A DNA stretch of 64,000 bases from Acidimicrobiia bacterium (GTDB lineage Bacteria; Actinomycetota; Acidimicrobiia; Acidimicrobiales; VFJN01). The notes under the pieces are model-generated. The model was not told the DNA's origin, did not search any database, and saw nothing but the letters and a program-made list of their open reading frames with translations. Each line of letters begins with the position of its first letter. Positions within the stretch are counted from its first letter, which is position 1. Below, piece by piece: positions 16,338-25,663 of this stretch. The stretch spans positions 1 through 64,000 of the forward strand of contig SHVB01000001.1 in NCBI GenBank assembly GCA_009694375.1, in the 5' to 3' direction. Made by a program: the position numbers and the translations under genes.

Positions 16338-17099
16338 ATGGCTGGGCTGTCGCTGCGGGATCGTTTCTTCACTCCCCCGGTAGCCCGGGCCGTCACCTCG
16401 CCCTCGGGAATCCTGTTGCTCGGAGCGGGCGCCAGCCTGGGGATCCTGGTCGGTGGCGGTGTGATCGGTGCGGTTGTCCTCGGCGCCTTGGCCTGGGGCG
16501 GTCGGGTGGCGGTCGCCATTCCGCGGCCCCAAGCCACGGAGCAGATCGACCCCTTCGCCCTCGCAGACCCGTGGCGGAGGTACGTGGCCGACGCCCTCGG
16601 GGCCAAGGCCCGCTTTCACACCGCGATCAACAGTGCCCGGACCGGTCCGCTCCAGGACCGCCTGCGTGAGATTGAAGACCGCGTCGACACCGGGGTACGC
16701 GAGGTGTGGGGTATCGCCCGCCGCGGCCACGAACTCGTGGATGCCCTGCGCCGCATCGATCCCGCTTCGATCCGCGCCGAAGTGGCCCTCTGCACGGACA
16801 AGGCCACGGCGTCAGGCTCGGCCACCGATCAACGCACCCTCGAGTCCCTGCGGGCCCAGTTGGTGATCGGCGAGCGTCTCGAGGCGGTCATCGGCGATAC
16901 CGACAGCCAACTCCGTCTGCTCAATGCCCGGCTCGATGAGGCCGCCGTGCGCACTATCGAACTTTCCGTCCAGGCCGAGGACGTCGCCGACCTCGGCGGC
17001 CTTCGGCACGACGTCGATCAGGTGGTGGAGGAGATGGAAGCCCTCCGCCAAGCCATCGACGAGACCGGTGGGGGGCCCACCCCTTCTACCGCCACATGA
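16338..17099 (+). CDS. Membrane-anchored coiled-coil protein of unknown function
   Basis: This is a 253-residue protein. An N-terminal hydrophobic hairpin (about 20-62, GILLLGAGASLGILVGGGVI and onward) is followed by a long helical, charged region (about 75-245) with heptad-like spacing, probably coiled coil. I do not recognise a family. The arrangement resembles membrane partners of TelA- or XpaC-like toxic-anion-resistance modules, but that is only an impression. Its last codons overlap the MurJ-type gene as ATGA, and it follows the VWA lipoprotein after 42 bases, so it belongs to the same operon. Confidence 0.7.
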   Translation: MAGLSLRDRFFTPPVARAVTSPSGILLLGAGASLGILVGGGVIGAVVLGALAWGGRVAVAIPRPQATEQIDPFALADPWRRYVADALGAKARFHTAINSARTGPLQDRLREIEDRVDTGVREVWGIARRGHELVDALRRIDPASIRAEVALCTDKATASGSATDQRTLESLRAQLVIGERLEAVIGDTDSQLRLLNARLDEAAVRTIELSVQAEDVADLGGLRHDVDQVVEEMEALRQAIDETGGGPTPSTAT

Positions 17100-18820
17100 G
17101 TGACATCGCCGGGGAGTTGAACGGACCGCTCGACAACGTAGAGGCGCCCACCGGTAGCGGATCCATCCCCCACGACGGACGACGCGGCTCCTTCCTGGTG
17201 GGCGCGGGCATCCTGCTGTCACGCGTGGCGGGTCTGGTGCGGGAGATGACCATTGCGGGATTTCTCGGCGTCGGCGGCACCGCCGATGTGTTCAAGGCGG
17301 CCCTGCGGATCCCAAACCTTCTACAGAATCTTCTCGGTGAGGGCGTGCTGTCGGCCTCGTTCATCCCCGTGTACTCGCGACTCTTAGAGAAAGACGAACG
17401 GGAAGCCAATCAACTAGCGGGAACGATTCTTGGGCTCCTGTTGATCGTAATGACCGCAGTGGTGTCGATCGGGGTGATCTTTGCCGGCACGCTGGCCCGG
17501 GTGATCACCCCCGGCTTCTCCGGCCAACGCCTGGAGTTGGCCACCACGTTGCTGCGGATCATGTTTCCGGCCATCGCCTTCCTGGTGCTGTCGGCGTTTT
17601 GCACCGGCGTACTCAACAGCCACCGGCGGTTCTTTCTCTCGTACGCCTCACCGGTGATGTGGAATGCCACCCAGATTGCCTTTCTGGTCACCGCTGGCAT
17701 CATGGGTACCAGCAACGTGGGCCTCGCCCACGCGCTGGCGTGGGGTGTACTCGTTGGCTCCGTACTGGAGGTAGCTATTCAGGTGCCCGCCGTACGTCGC
17801 CTCACCGCTGGGGCCCGACTCTCGGCGGATTATCGCTCGCCCAATGCGCGTGACGTACTCAAGCGTTTCGCACCCGTTGCTCTCGGGCGGGGGGTCATTC
17901 AGATCCTCCTCTACGTCGAACTGTTCCTGGCCAGTTTGCTGGCCGCCGGTGGTATCTCGGCGCTCACCTACGGACAGGTGCTCTACCTCTTGCCCATCAG
18001 CCTGTTCGGAATGGCCGTGGCCGCCGCCGAGCTCCCCGAACTGGCTCGCCTGGGCCAGTCAGGGCATGCCGCCATCAAGCAACGACTCCACTTGGGTATC
18101 GAACGCATCGTGTTCTACGTGGCCTTCACCGCCGCCATCTACATCTTCGCCGGCGACATCATCGTGGCGGCACTGCTGCAACGAGGCCGCTTCAGTGCCT
18201 CCGACACCATGCTGGTGTGGTTCGTGGTGGCCACCTTTGCTCTCGGTCTGCTCGGCACGACGCAATCCCGACTCCTGCAGAACACCCTCTATGCCCTGAA
18301 CCAACCCACGACGGTGGCGCGTATCGCCGTGGCCCGGGTGGCGCTCGCTGCGGGCCTCGGGGCGCTGTTCATGTTCCCCCTGGATCGCTTCGTCATCGTG
18401 AACTCCCAGATCAAACAAATCGCCCCCATCGCCTTTCGCCCTCTTCCGGACTACCTGCGCAACCTCCCCGACGGGCCTCCCCATCTGGGGATCGTGGGCT
18501 TGGCCCTCGGCGCCGCGCTGTCGTCCTGGATCGAATACCGCCTGTTGAAGGCGGCTCTCGAGCGCCACATCGGTCCCCTCCCGACCTTCAGTCGCGGTGC
18601 TCGCTGGTCTCTGGTGGCGGCCTTGGTGGCGGGCGTAGCGAGCATGGGTCTGCGGATCGCCTCCACCGGCCTCCCCCCGCTGGTTACTGCGGTACTGGTG
18701 GGGGTGCCTACCGTGCTCATCTACCTCGCCATCACCGGGGCGGCGGCCGTGCCTGAATCCGTGGCGTTGCTTCACCGCTTGGGCCGATTCCTGCCTGCTC
18801 GTGACTCCTCGAGGCGATAG
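17096..18820 (+). CDS. MurJ/MviN-type lipid II flippase family protein
   Basis: This 574-residue MOP-superfamily membrane protein has the MurJ N-terminal pattern: GAGILLSRVAGLVREMTIAG, FKAALRIPNLLQNLLGEGVLSASFIPVYS and LEKDEREANQ, followed by about 14 hydrophobic helices. MurJ moves lipid-linked peptidoglycan precursors across the membrane. It starts ATGA over the previous gene. In many Actinobacteria the main murJ sits near the origin with trxB, so this one may be a second copy dedicated to another lipid-linked substrate. That is inference; the rest of the genome is not seen. Confidence 0.88.
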   Translation: MSDIAGELNGPLDNVEAPTGSGSIPHDGRRGSFLVGAGILLSRVAGLVREMTIAGFLGVGGTADVFKAALRIPNLLQNLLGEGVLSASFIPVYSRLLEKDEREANQLAGTILGLLLIVMTAVVSIGVIFAGTLARVITPGFSGQRLELATTLLRIMFPAIAFLVLSAFCTGVLNSHRRFFLSYASPVMWNATQIAFLVTAGIMGTSNVGLAHALAWGVLVGSVLEVAIQVPAVRRLTAGARLSADYRSPNARDVLKRFAPVALGRGVIQILLYVELFLASLLAAGGISALTYGQVLYLLPISLFGMAVAAAELPELARLGQSGHAAIKQRLHLGIERIVFYVAFTAAIYIFAGDIIVAALLQRGRFSASDTMLVWFVVATFALGLLGTTQSRLLQNTLYALNQPTTVARIAVARVALAAGLGALFMFPLDRFVIVNSQIKQIAPIAFRPLPDYLRNLPDGPPHLGIVGLALGAALSSWIEYRLLKAALERHIGPLPTFSRGARWSLVAALVAGVASMGLRIASTGLPPLVTAVLVGVPTVLIYLAITGAAAVPESVALLHRLGRFLPARDSSRR

Positions 18821-18830
18821 GGTCCGCCCT

Positions 18831-19640
18831 ATGTTCAAATCCCTAAAGCGGTGGTGGAAGTATTTCGTTGCCAAAATCAACTCGTCCTTCAATGCCAAAG
18901 CAGACCCCAAGATCCAACTGGAACAGGCCATCACCGAGGCGCAGGAGCAACACCGTCGTCTGCGGGAGCAGGCGGCGAACGTCATCGCTAACCAAAAGCA
19001 GACCGAAATGCGCCTGGAACGGGCGATCGAGGAGCTGGAAAAGGTCAACGGAAACACCAAACAGGCTGTGCTCATGGCCGACGAGGCCAGCAAGAAAGGC
19101 GAGACTGCCAAGGTCGCCGAGTACACCTCCGCCGCCGAGTCCTTCGCCACTCGTCTCATTGTGATCGAGGGTGAGGTGGAAGGCCTGAAGCAACTAGTCT
19201 TGCAGTCCGCCCAAGCCTCTGATCAGGCCAAGGCGGCTGTGCAGCAAAATGCCACGCTGCTCCAACGGAAGTTGTCGGAACGCCAGAAACTCCTCTCGCA
19301 GCTCGACCAGGCCAAGATGCAGGAGCAGGTCAACGTCGCGATGGCGTCGCTGCAGGAGACCGTCGGCCAAGATGTGCCCACCTTGGCCGAGGTTCGCCAG
19401 AAGATCGAAGCCCGCTACGCCAAGGCTCGAGGGATGGCCGAGCTCACCGGGTCGTCCGTTGAGTCGCGGATGCTGGAAGTGGAGCAAGCCGCCGCTAACA
19501 GCGAAGCCCAGACACGGCTGGCGCAGATTCGTGCACAACTCGGTCTTGAGCCGGGCCTCGAAACGGCCACCGAGCCTGCGGCCACGGAGCCTGCGGCCGA
19601 GGAGCCTGCGGCCGAGGCCGGCGAGGCCGGCACCAACTGA
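18831..19640 (+). CDS. pspA: PspA/IM30 family membrane-stress protein
   Basis: This 269-residue protein begins MFKSLKRWWKYFVAKINSSF and continues as a long alpha-helical coiled coil (about 25-215), as in PspA/IM30/Vipp1 proteins that bind stressed membranes and stabilise them. The C-terminus is a low-complexity tail of EPAAT/EPAAE repeats (about 240-262). The start is at 18831, where the amphipathic helix begins; it lies 10 bases after the flippase stop, so it ends the AAA+/VWA operon. A PspA partner suggests that the operon deals with the membrane or envelope. Confidence 0.9.
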   Translation: MFKSLKRWWKYFVAKINSSFNAKADPKIQLEQAITEAQEQHRRLREQAANVIANQKQTEMRLERAIEELEKVNGNTKQAVLMADEASKKGETAKVAEYTSAAESFATRLIVIEGEVEGLKQLVLQSAQASDQAKAAVQQNATLLQRKLSERQKLLSQLDQAKMQEQVNVAMASLQETVGQDVPTLAEVRQKIEARYAKARGMAELTGSSVESRMLEVEQAAANSEAQTRLAQIRAQLGLEPGLETATEPAATEPAAEEPAAEAGEAGTN

Positions 19641-19654
19641 ACCACGAGATCGGC

Positions 19655-20242
19655 GTGGGACCTCACCCCACGCCCTGGCCCAACGATCCCCGCCTCGATG
19701 CCCGGTTATTGGCCGACGGCGACCGCCGTAACGTGGTGGATCGGTACCGCTACTGGACCGTGGAGGCCATCGTGGCCGACCTCGATCGTCGTCGCCATTC
19801 GTTCCACATTGCGATCGAAAACTGGACCCACGACCTCAATATCGGCACGGTAGTTCGGAACGCCAACGCCTTCGGGGCGGCCGCCGTGCACATCGTGGGA
19901 CGCCGCCGCTGGAACCGGCGTGGGGCGATGGTGACGGATCGCTACCAACACTTGTTGCACCATCCCACCATTGATGATCTGGTGATCTGGGCCGCCGGCG
20001 AGGCCACCGACTTGGTAGGAATCGACAACCTCCCCGGTGCCGTCCCCATCGAGACCACTTCTCTTCCAGTCCGATGCGTGCTCCTCTTCGGCCAGGAGGG
20101 CCCGGGCCTCTCCCCCGCCGCCCACGCCGGGTGTTCGCTGGTGTGTTCCATCACCCAGTATGGATCCACCCGGTCCATCAACGCGGGCGTTGCGTCGGGC
20201 ATTGCCATGTACACCTGGCTGCGCCAGCATCCGCCCGCCTGA
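19655..20242 (+). CDS. SpoU (TrmH-family) RNA 2'-O-methyltransferase
   Basis: This is a 195-residue SPOUT-fold methyltransferase that lacks a substrate-binding N-terminal extension. Motif 1 is seen as HDLNIGTVVRNANAFGAAAV, motif 2 as VLLFGQEGPGLS, and motif 3 as GSTRSINAGVASGIAMYTWL, the knot that binds S-adenosylmethionine. The target, a tRNA or rRNA 2'-OH, cannot be told from sequence alone; the short length is like TrmL-type proteins. The start is a GTG at 19655, 14 bases after pspA. It is convergent with proB, with 23 bases between the stops. Confidence 0.9.
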   Translation: MGPHPTPWPNDPRLDARLLADGDRRNVVDRYRYWTVEAIVADLDRRRHSFHIAIENWTHDLNIGTVVRNANAFGAAAVHIVGRRRWNRRGAMVTDRYQHLLHHPTIDDLVIWAAGEATDLVGIDNLPGAVPIETTSLPVRCVLLFGQEGPGLSPAAHAGCSLVCSITQYGSTRSINAGVASGIAMYTWLRQHPPA

Positions 20243-20265
20243 TCCGAACCACGGCCCCTCCTCGC

Positions 20266-21360
20266 TCAAGGCAACACAACCAGATCGTCGCGGTGCACCA
20301 CCTCATGCGGCATGGCCTCTGGTAGGTCGGCAGTTCGCTTTCCCGCCACCGTGGCCAGGTCCAGGGAACTCATCCGGGTGAGCCCCTTGGCAAACACCCG
20401 TCCGTCGGGACCGGCGATCTCCACGGCATCGTCAACCTCGAAGCGACCCGTCACCGCGTGCACCCCGACGGCAAGTAAGGAGAGACCGCGGTCCACCAAG
20501 GCGCCGCGGGCGCCCTCATCCACCACGATGGTGCCACTGGACCCCACCGCGAAGGCGATCCACAATTTGCGGGCCGGGAGCCGACTGCTCTTGGGCAGCA
20601 CCACCGTCCCCGCCCCCGCCGCCCCTTGCACTGCCGCTTCCAGCACTCCATCCCGCGAGGCCTGGGCGATGACGGCTCGCACCCCAGACCAGGCGGCGAT
20701 CTTGGCGGCAGCCAACTTGGAGGCCATCCCGCCGCTCCCACGCTGCGAGCCGGTTCCTCCGGCCATCGCTTCCATGGATTGATCCACCTCCACGATCTCC
20801 TCGATGAGCGAGGCGTTGGAGTCCAGCCGTGGGTCGGCGGTAAGCAGACCGGGAGCATCGGTGAGCAGAACGAGGAGGTCGGCGGCCACCAGATGGGCAA
20901 CCAACGCCGCCAGACGATCGTTGTCTCCGAAGCGAATCTCGTCGTCAGCAATGGCATCGTTCTCGTTCACGACCGGCACCACGCCGATTTCCAGCAGACG
21001 GCCAAGGGTGGCCCGGGCATGGAGGTACTGCTGACGCACCATAAAATCCAGCGGAGCGAGCAGGATTTGGCCGGCCACGAGACCGTGGTCGGCGAGGGCG
21101 CTTTCGTAGACCCGCATCAATCGTGTCTGTCCCACCGCCGACGCCGCCTGGAGCGTCACGGCATCACGAGGCCGGTCCCCGCTGGTGTAGCCGAGGGCGG
21201 GAAGGCCCGACGCAATGGCCCCGGAGGTCACGATGACCACGAGATGACCGTTCGTGCGCAGGGCGGCCACCTCGCCACAGAATTTGGCGATGGCGGCGGC
21301 GTTGATCTCGCCCCCGGCATCAGTGATCGACGACGTACCTATTTTGGCGACAACGATCAT
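20266..21360 (-). CDS. proB: Glutamate 5-kinase ProB with PUA domain
   Basis: ProB phosphorylates glutamate as the first step of proline synthesis. The 364-residue protein has the amino-acid kinase domain (MIVVAKIGTSSIT, VIVTSGAIASG, VVNENDAIADDEIRFGDND, DAPGLLTADPR, GSGGMASKLAAAKIA) and a C-terminal PUA domain (about 270-350, with VGVHAVTGRFEVDDAVEI). It lies 54 bases downstream of obg on the same strand, the normal obg-proB order. proA is missing from the expected next position and is found 8.8 kb away. Confidence 0.96.
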   Translation of the reverse strand: MIVVAKIGTSSITDAGGEINAAAIAKFCGEVAALRTNGHLVVIVTSGAIASGLPALGYTSGDRPRDAVTLQAASAVGQTRLMRVYESALADHGLVAGQILLAPLDFMVRQQYLHARATLGRLLEIGVVPVVNENDAIADDEIRFGDNDRLAALVAHLVAADLLVLLTDAPGLLTADPRLDSNASLIEEIVEVDQSMEAMAGGTGSQRGSGGMASKLAAAKIAAWSGVRAVIAQASRDGVLEAAVQGAAGAGTVVLPKSSRLPARKLWIAFAVGSSGTIVVDEGARGALVDRGLSLLAVGVHAVTGRFEVDDAVEIAGPDGRVFAKGLTRMSSLDLATVAGKRTADLPEAMPHEVVHRDDLVVLP

Positions 21361-21414
21361 GGGAGCAGGTTACGTGGCGGTGGCTCTCTCCCCGCACTGG
21401 AGCCGCCTTTAGTC

Positions 21415-22656
21415 TTAGGAGTCGTCTTCGTAATCGAAGGCGAGGCGGCCGATATGCACGGTCTCGCCGTGCTTCGCGCCGGCCCGCGCGAGGGCCTTGT
21501 CGATACCGATGGCCTTGAGGCGACGGTGGGCCTCATCGAGGGCTTCCACGTTGGTGAGGTCCGATAGGGCCACGGCCCGCTCAGCCTGCCGACCGATCAC
21601 TTCCCAATCGCCGCTGATGTCGCGCTGCACGCGATACCCCTCGGCCGCAGGACGATGCACCACGAATGCATCCGGCTCGGGCAACTGCTGCCGCGCCTGC
21701 TGCACCATCTGTGCCATCGATAACACCAGGGGGCGTATCCCCCGGCCGGTCACGGCGGCGATCCGTTCCCCGTCGAATTCCAGGGCAGGGTCAGCCAGAT
21801 CGGCCCGTGAGCCCACCACGATCCGTGGTCGGTCGAGCAGGTCGGGTTGATACTGGCCCAGTTCGTTCAAAAGGATGCGTTGTTGCTCGGCGGGTCGGTG
21901 TTCCGCAACCGGGGCGAGATCGAGCATCACCACGAGCACGCGAGCCCGTTCTACGTGACGCAGGAACTGGTGTCCAAGGCCGCGTCCTTCGCTGGCCCCC
22001 TCGATCAGGCCGGGGAGGTCGGCCACCACAAACTCGCTGTCCTCCCCTACCCGAACCACCCCGAGGTTTGGCTCGAGGGTGGTGAAGGGGTAGTCGGCAA
22101 TTTTGGGTTTGGCCGCCGAGATGGTGGCGATAAGGGTGGATTTGCCGACGCTGGGGAACCCCACGAGGGCGACGTCGGCCATCAATTTCAGCTCGAGCCG
22201 CAGCCAGTGTTCCTCGCCAATCTCACCCTGCTCCGCAAAGGCCGGGGCGCGGCGCCGGTTCGACAGGAAGCGAGCATTACCGCGTCCCCCCCGGCCACCG
22301 TCGGCGGCCAGCCAGCGGTCGCCCGGTTGCACCAAGTCCGCCAGCACCACCCCGGCCTGGTCTTTCACCACAGTACCTTCGGGTACCGACACCAGGAGGT
22401 CGCCGCCGCCTTTCCCATGCTTTCGTTGGCCCTGACCATGCGTCCCTCCCTTGGCCGCCCGATGGGGGTGATCCTTGAACGCAATCAGCGACGAGACGTT
22501 GCGGTCCACCACGAGCCACACTCCGCCGCCGAGGCCGCCGTCGCCACCATCGGGACCGCCGAAGGGGACATGCGCTTCGCGTCGGAAACTTACCGACCCC
22601 GCGCCTCCATCCCCGGCCTTCACATGGAGCCCACATTCGTCTACGAATTGCGACAC
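21415..22656 (-). CDS. obg: Obg/CgtA GTPase
   Basis: Obg is a ribosome-associated GTPase involved in 50S assembly and stress signalling. The protein has 413 residues, with the glycine-rich Obg fold at the N-terminus (VKAGDGGAGSVSFRRE, GGPDGGDGGLGG, HGKGGGD), the G domain (G1 GFPSVGKST, switch region DYPFTTLEPNLG, G3 DLPGLIEGA) and a C-terminal OCT domain, as in other Gram-positive Obg proteins. It starts at a GTG. In most bacteria rpmA directly precedes obg; here a 7-kb block of pseudopilin genes separates them. Confidence 0.96.
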   Translation of the reverse strand: MSQFVDECGLHVKAGDGGAGSVSFRREAHVPFGGPDGGDGGLGGGVWLVVDRNVSSLIAFKDHPHRAAKGGTHGQGQRKHGKGGGDLLVSVPEGTVVKDQAGVVLADLVQPGDRWLAADGGRGGRGNARFLSNRRRAPAFAEQGEIGEEHWLRLELKLMADVALVGFPSVGKSTLIATISAAKPKIADYPFTTLEPNLGVVRVGEDSEFVVADLPGLIEGASEGRGLGHQFLRHVERARVLVVMLDLAPVAEHRPAEQQRILLNELGQYQPDLLDRPRIVVGSRADLADPALEFDGERIAAVTGRGIRPLVLSMAQMVQQARQQLPEPDAFVVHRPAAEGYRVQRDISGDWEVIGRQAERAVALSDLTNVEALDEAHRRLKAIGIDKALARAGAKHGETVHIGRLAFDYEDDS

Positions 22657-22783
22657 GCCTGCAGGTTAGGGGAGCGGTCTCCGGGTGGGAGAACCCACAG
22701 GGCACATCTCCGGTACCGCGTTCCTCCCGCCGCGGCGATCGCAGCGGCGTTCACGCATAAGCCCAGGGGCCAACAAACCCCTC

Positions 22784-24157
22784 CTAGAGCTCAAGACCGA
22801 TATCGAGCAGCGGCTCGGTGGTCGGGCCAGTGGGCGACGTATTGACCGTCGTCTCGCTGTTGCCCTGGAACTCGTACGATCCGGCCACGACGATTCCGTC
22901 GACGACACGGTCTGCGGTTCCTCTCATAGTCATCTTCGCCCCAAACGCGTAGATGCTACCCAATCCGCTGCCTGCGGTGCCGCCGAGGCTCATCCCAGTG
23001 ACGTTGCTCCGCCGTTGGTAGATCGACAGTCCGGCATAGGTGGAGCCGGCTGTCTGTCCGGCCTGGTAGGGAAGCAACTGCACGGTGCCATTACCATTGT
23101 TCGACAACGACCCGTTGTAGAAGTACATCAGCACCCCGCCCGCACCGGCGCTGCACGTCGAGCATCTCACGTTGTTATTTCTCGGGTCGAAACTGCCATT
23201 GAACCAATACACCCCTGGCGTCATGTTGACTGTGTTGTTGCCGTTGGGCGAGGAGCAACCGGAGCCAAAGTAGCCCGGGCCCATGGCCAGACCACAGACC
23301 CCCACTGCCGTGGGCACCGACGGGTTGGCACCGCTACAAGCAGTGGCCGCGGCAGGAAGACACACGGTGTCGGGTAGAGATACGAACGGGTCGGGGAAGG
23401 AATCGGCGCCCTCGACCACGCTGCCAACGTTCTGAGCATCCACGCAATCGGTAATGGTGCCCCCGGCGGCTACCAACTCCGCGGTGAGCGTGAAATTGGC
23501 ACAACCACCACCATTCATGCACATAGCAGGGTTCGACGTACTGTTCGAAATCAGGGCGCCGCCCTGGATCACGACCGCAGTGTTGCCGTTGAATTCCACC
23601 GTACAACCGGTTGGGTTCATTGCCATCATGCCAATACCGGTCCCGGGGGCTGCCTCAACCTGACGGGCGACGGAGGCCCGGCACACGGAGATCGGGGCCG
23701 CTGACCATACCGTCGAAAACAGGGCCGGGGTGTCCTCACAGATCTCCACGCGCACCAGGTTGTAGGAGGGGACCGTCGAACCGGCTAGCACGTAGGGCGT
23801 GGTGGCGGTCACGGTGGCGGCCCCCACGGTGAAGGTACAGGTGTTTCCCGCTTGGTAGATGCAGGCCGCTCCCGCGGCACTGCCACCCAACGACGCCACC
23901 GCGTAGTCCCGGGCCGTATTACGGGCTGTGAGCGCCATGGTTGAATCTGCGGCCTCTGAAGGGAGGTCCTGGGACGCCGCCAGGGCGGCGGCATCGGCTG
24001 TCCCTTGCGTGTGGCGGGCGGTCTGACGGGCATTGCCGAGGTCGACAACGAACGCCGTCAGCCCGAGCAAACTCGTCATCAACAGGACTGAGAGGATCAA
24101 CACGGCTCCCCGGTCCCCTCGGACGGCGGTGATTTTCGGATTCGTTAGCACCATGAC
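22784..24157 (-). CDS. TadG-like pilus-assembly protein
   Basis: This 457-residue protein has an N-terminal segment DRGAVLILSVLLMTSLLGLT, the single hydrophobic helix found in TadG/TadE-type pseudopilins, then AFVVDLGNARQTARHTQGTADAAALAAS, which is very typical of the TadG (putative Flp pilus assembly) N-terminal domain. The rest is a secreted, Cys-containing, Gly/Asn-rich region. It overlaps the upstream TadE-like gene by 13 bases. It is last in the regulator-TadE-TadG unit and 128 bases from obg. No Tad ATPase or platform genes are in the window. Confidence 0.82.
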   Translation of the reverse strand, partial: VMVLTNPKITAVRGDRGAVLILSVLLMTSLLGLTAFVVDLGNARQTARHTQGTADAAALAASQDLPSEAADSTMALTARNTARDYAVASLGGSAAGAACIYQAGNTCTFTVGAATVTATTPYVLAGSTVPSYNLVRVEICEDTPALFSTVWSAAPISVCRASVARQVEAAPGTGIGMMAMNPTGCTVEFNGNTAVVIQGGALISNSTSNPAMCMNGGGCANFTLTAELVAAGGTITDCVDAQNVGSVVEGADSFPDPFVSLPDTVCLPAAATACSGANPSVPTAVGVCGLAMGPGYFGSGCSSPNGNNTVNMTPGVYWFNGSFDPRNNNVRCSTCSAGAGGVLMYFYNGSLSNNGNGTVQLLPYQAGQTAGSTYAGLSIYQRRSNVTGMSLGGTAGSGLGSIYAFGAKMTMRGTADRVVDGIVVAGSYEFQGNSETTVNTSPTGPTTEPLLDIGLEL

Positions 24158-24741
24158 CAGTTGGCTCCTGAGGGGTCGGATTCCTGCCACGTTGAGATAT
24201 TTCCGAGATCAATGGTGACGCCCATCGATTTTTCGGCGCGCATCGTGATCTGCGTACGCAGCGGAAGATTACCCGTGAACGGAGTAAACAACCCGGTGAT
24301 CGACCCCACTAGGCGCGTCTCACAGATCTTCACTGAATTGCCCTTCCACTGTGACTCGTTGGGATCCGCCACAACCCTCACCGCCACCCGCACGGAGTTG
24401 CCCAGGCCCGTTCGGGCCTTGGTTTGGCAGATCATCCTCTTCACGTCGTCGATGGCGCCGGCGGCAGTGCCATCGATTCCGCAACTCGTCACCGCTCCGT
24501 AATTCGTGACAACCGCCTCCCGGGCGCCTTCTCGGGCTCCCTGCCGGATGGACTGATAGTCGTTGAAGGCAAACCCAAATTCGATAATCCCGAATAACAG
24601 GAGAAACAGAATTGGGACGATTAACGCAAACTCCACCAAGGAGGCGCCTCGTTCGCCAGCGGCGCGCCGCGAGGCGGTGGACGCCGTTGCGCTCATTGAA
24701 CTTCGGGCACTGGATCGGCGACACCGCCATTGAGTAGTCAT
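24145..24741 (-). CDS. TadE-like pseudopilin
   Basis: This 198-residue protein has the TadE motif ERGASLVEFALIVPILFLLL followed by FGIIEFGFAFNDYQSIRQGAREGARE, the pattern of minor pilins processed after a Gly before a hydrophobic helix (Glu at +5). The extracytoplasmic part carries two or three cysteine pairs. It lies 25 bases downstream of the four-HTH regulator gene and overlaps the following TadG-like gene, so the three genes form an operon. Confidence 0.85.
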   Translation of the reverse strand: MTTQWRCRRSSARSSMSATASTASRRAAGERGASLVEFALIVPILFLLLFGIIEFGFAFNDYQSIRQGAREGAREAVVTNYGAVTSCGIDGTAAGAIDDVKRMICQTKARTGLGNSVRVAVRVVADPNESQWKGNSVKICETRLVGSITGLFTPFTGNLPLRTQITMRAEKSMGVTIDLGNISTWQESDPSGANWSWC

Positions 24742-24766
24742 TCGGTTCCTTGTGCTTCGGTTGATG

Positions 24767-25663
24767 TCATGCCGCCTGCGCCGCCGCTTCGACCACGTTG
24801 ACGTAGGGCATCTGGAGGGCGTCGGCCAAGCGGACCAGGTTGCGGGGCACCGGACGGCTCCGGCCGTGCACCCAACGGCTCACGGTTGCCTCGGTGGTGC
24901 CCACCAGATCGGCCAGGTCCGCAGAACGCAGCCCCAGTTCGCGCTGGCGAGACAGGATGAGATCGCCCAGGGTCGTGGTGACTACCCGCCGGGGCAGGGC
25001 GGCGACCAGCGACGCCATCTCCACCGACAATACGGCGGCCAAGCGGGCGAGTTGTTTCGGCCCCGGAACCCGGTAGCCAAGTTCCCACGACACCACGCTG
25101 CGGATCGACACGCCCAGGGCCTCGGCCATGTCCGCTCGGTTGAGCCGGAGTTCCTGCCGACGGGCACCGACGAACTGACCGAAGGCGGGCCATCTGGCAA
25201 AGTCCACGACGAAGGGAACGGCACACAAGGTGGCCACTGCGACCTCGCTGATGCCCAGGAACGTTCCGATCTTGGCGAACCATTGAATCCCGGGGGCTGA
25301 TCGGCCGGTCTCCCACCCGGCGTAGGTGGCATGGGGAACGTCCATAGCCTTCACAACCGCCGCCTGTGTCGTGCCTCGCTCTTTCCGCTCGGCGACAAGT
25401 CGACGAGCGATGGCGGGCAGTTCGGGAACAGGATCGGACGTCGCCGGCCAATCAGCGGCTCCCAGGGAGACGAGGGCGATCAACCGCACCAACCGTGCTT
25501 CGGAGGGCTGCACCGAGCCGTTCTCCCATAACCGGATCGTCTCCTCGCTCACCCCCAACTGGGCGGCCAGCTCGGTACGACGCATGCCCGCTGCTCGTCT
25601 GGCTGCCTCCAGGTGGCCCCCGAGACGGGGAGACCACAGCAGCGGCGCTTCATCAGTGCCCAC
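24767..25663 (-). CDS. Transcriptional regulator with four tandem XRE-type HTH domains
   Basis: The whole protein is four Cro/C1-type helix-turn-helix domains, each about 55 residues, with almost nothing else. Counting from the upstream ATG at 25753, they are at about 44-98, 115-169, 191-245 and 262-316. Each has the pattern xxAxxLGVSxxTIxxWExG, and the four tryptophans (76, 147, 223, 294) are spaced 71, 76 and 71 residues. A GTG at 25663 has GGGGAG five bases ahead, so I favour it (298 residues); the ATG at 25753 is an alternative. No ligand-binding domain is seen. It probably controls its own promoter and the pseudopilin genes beside it. Confidence 0.82.
   Translation of the reverse strand: MGTDEAPLLWSPRLGGHLEAARRAAGMRRTELAAQLGVSEETIRLWENGSVQPSEARLVRLIALVSLGAADWPATSDPVPELPAIARRLVAERKERGTTQAAVVKAMDVPHATYAGWETGRSAPGIQWFAKIGTFLGISEVAVATLCAVPFVVDFARWPAFGQFVGARRQELRLNRADMAEALGVSIRSVVSWELGYRVPGPKQLARLAAVLSVEMASLVAALPRRVVTTTLGDLILSRQRELGLRSADLADLVGTTEATVSRWVHGRSRPVPRNLVRLADALQMPYVNVVEAAAQAA

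Noticed and set aside
19560-19625. Repeated GAGCCTGCGGCC units
   Set aside because: They code for the acidic Ala/Pro tail of PspA and need no other explanation.
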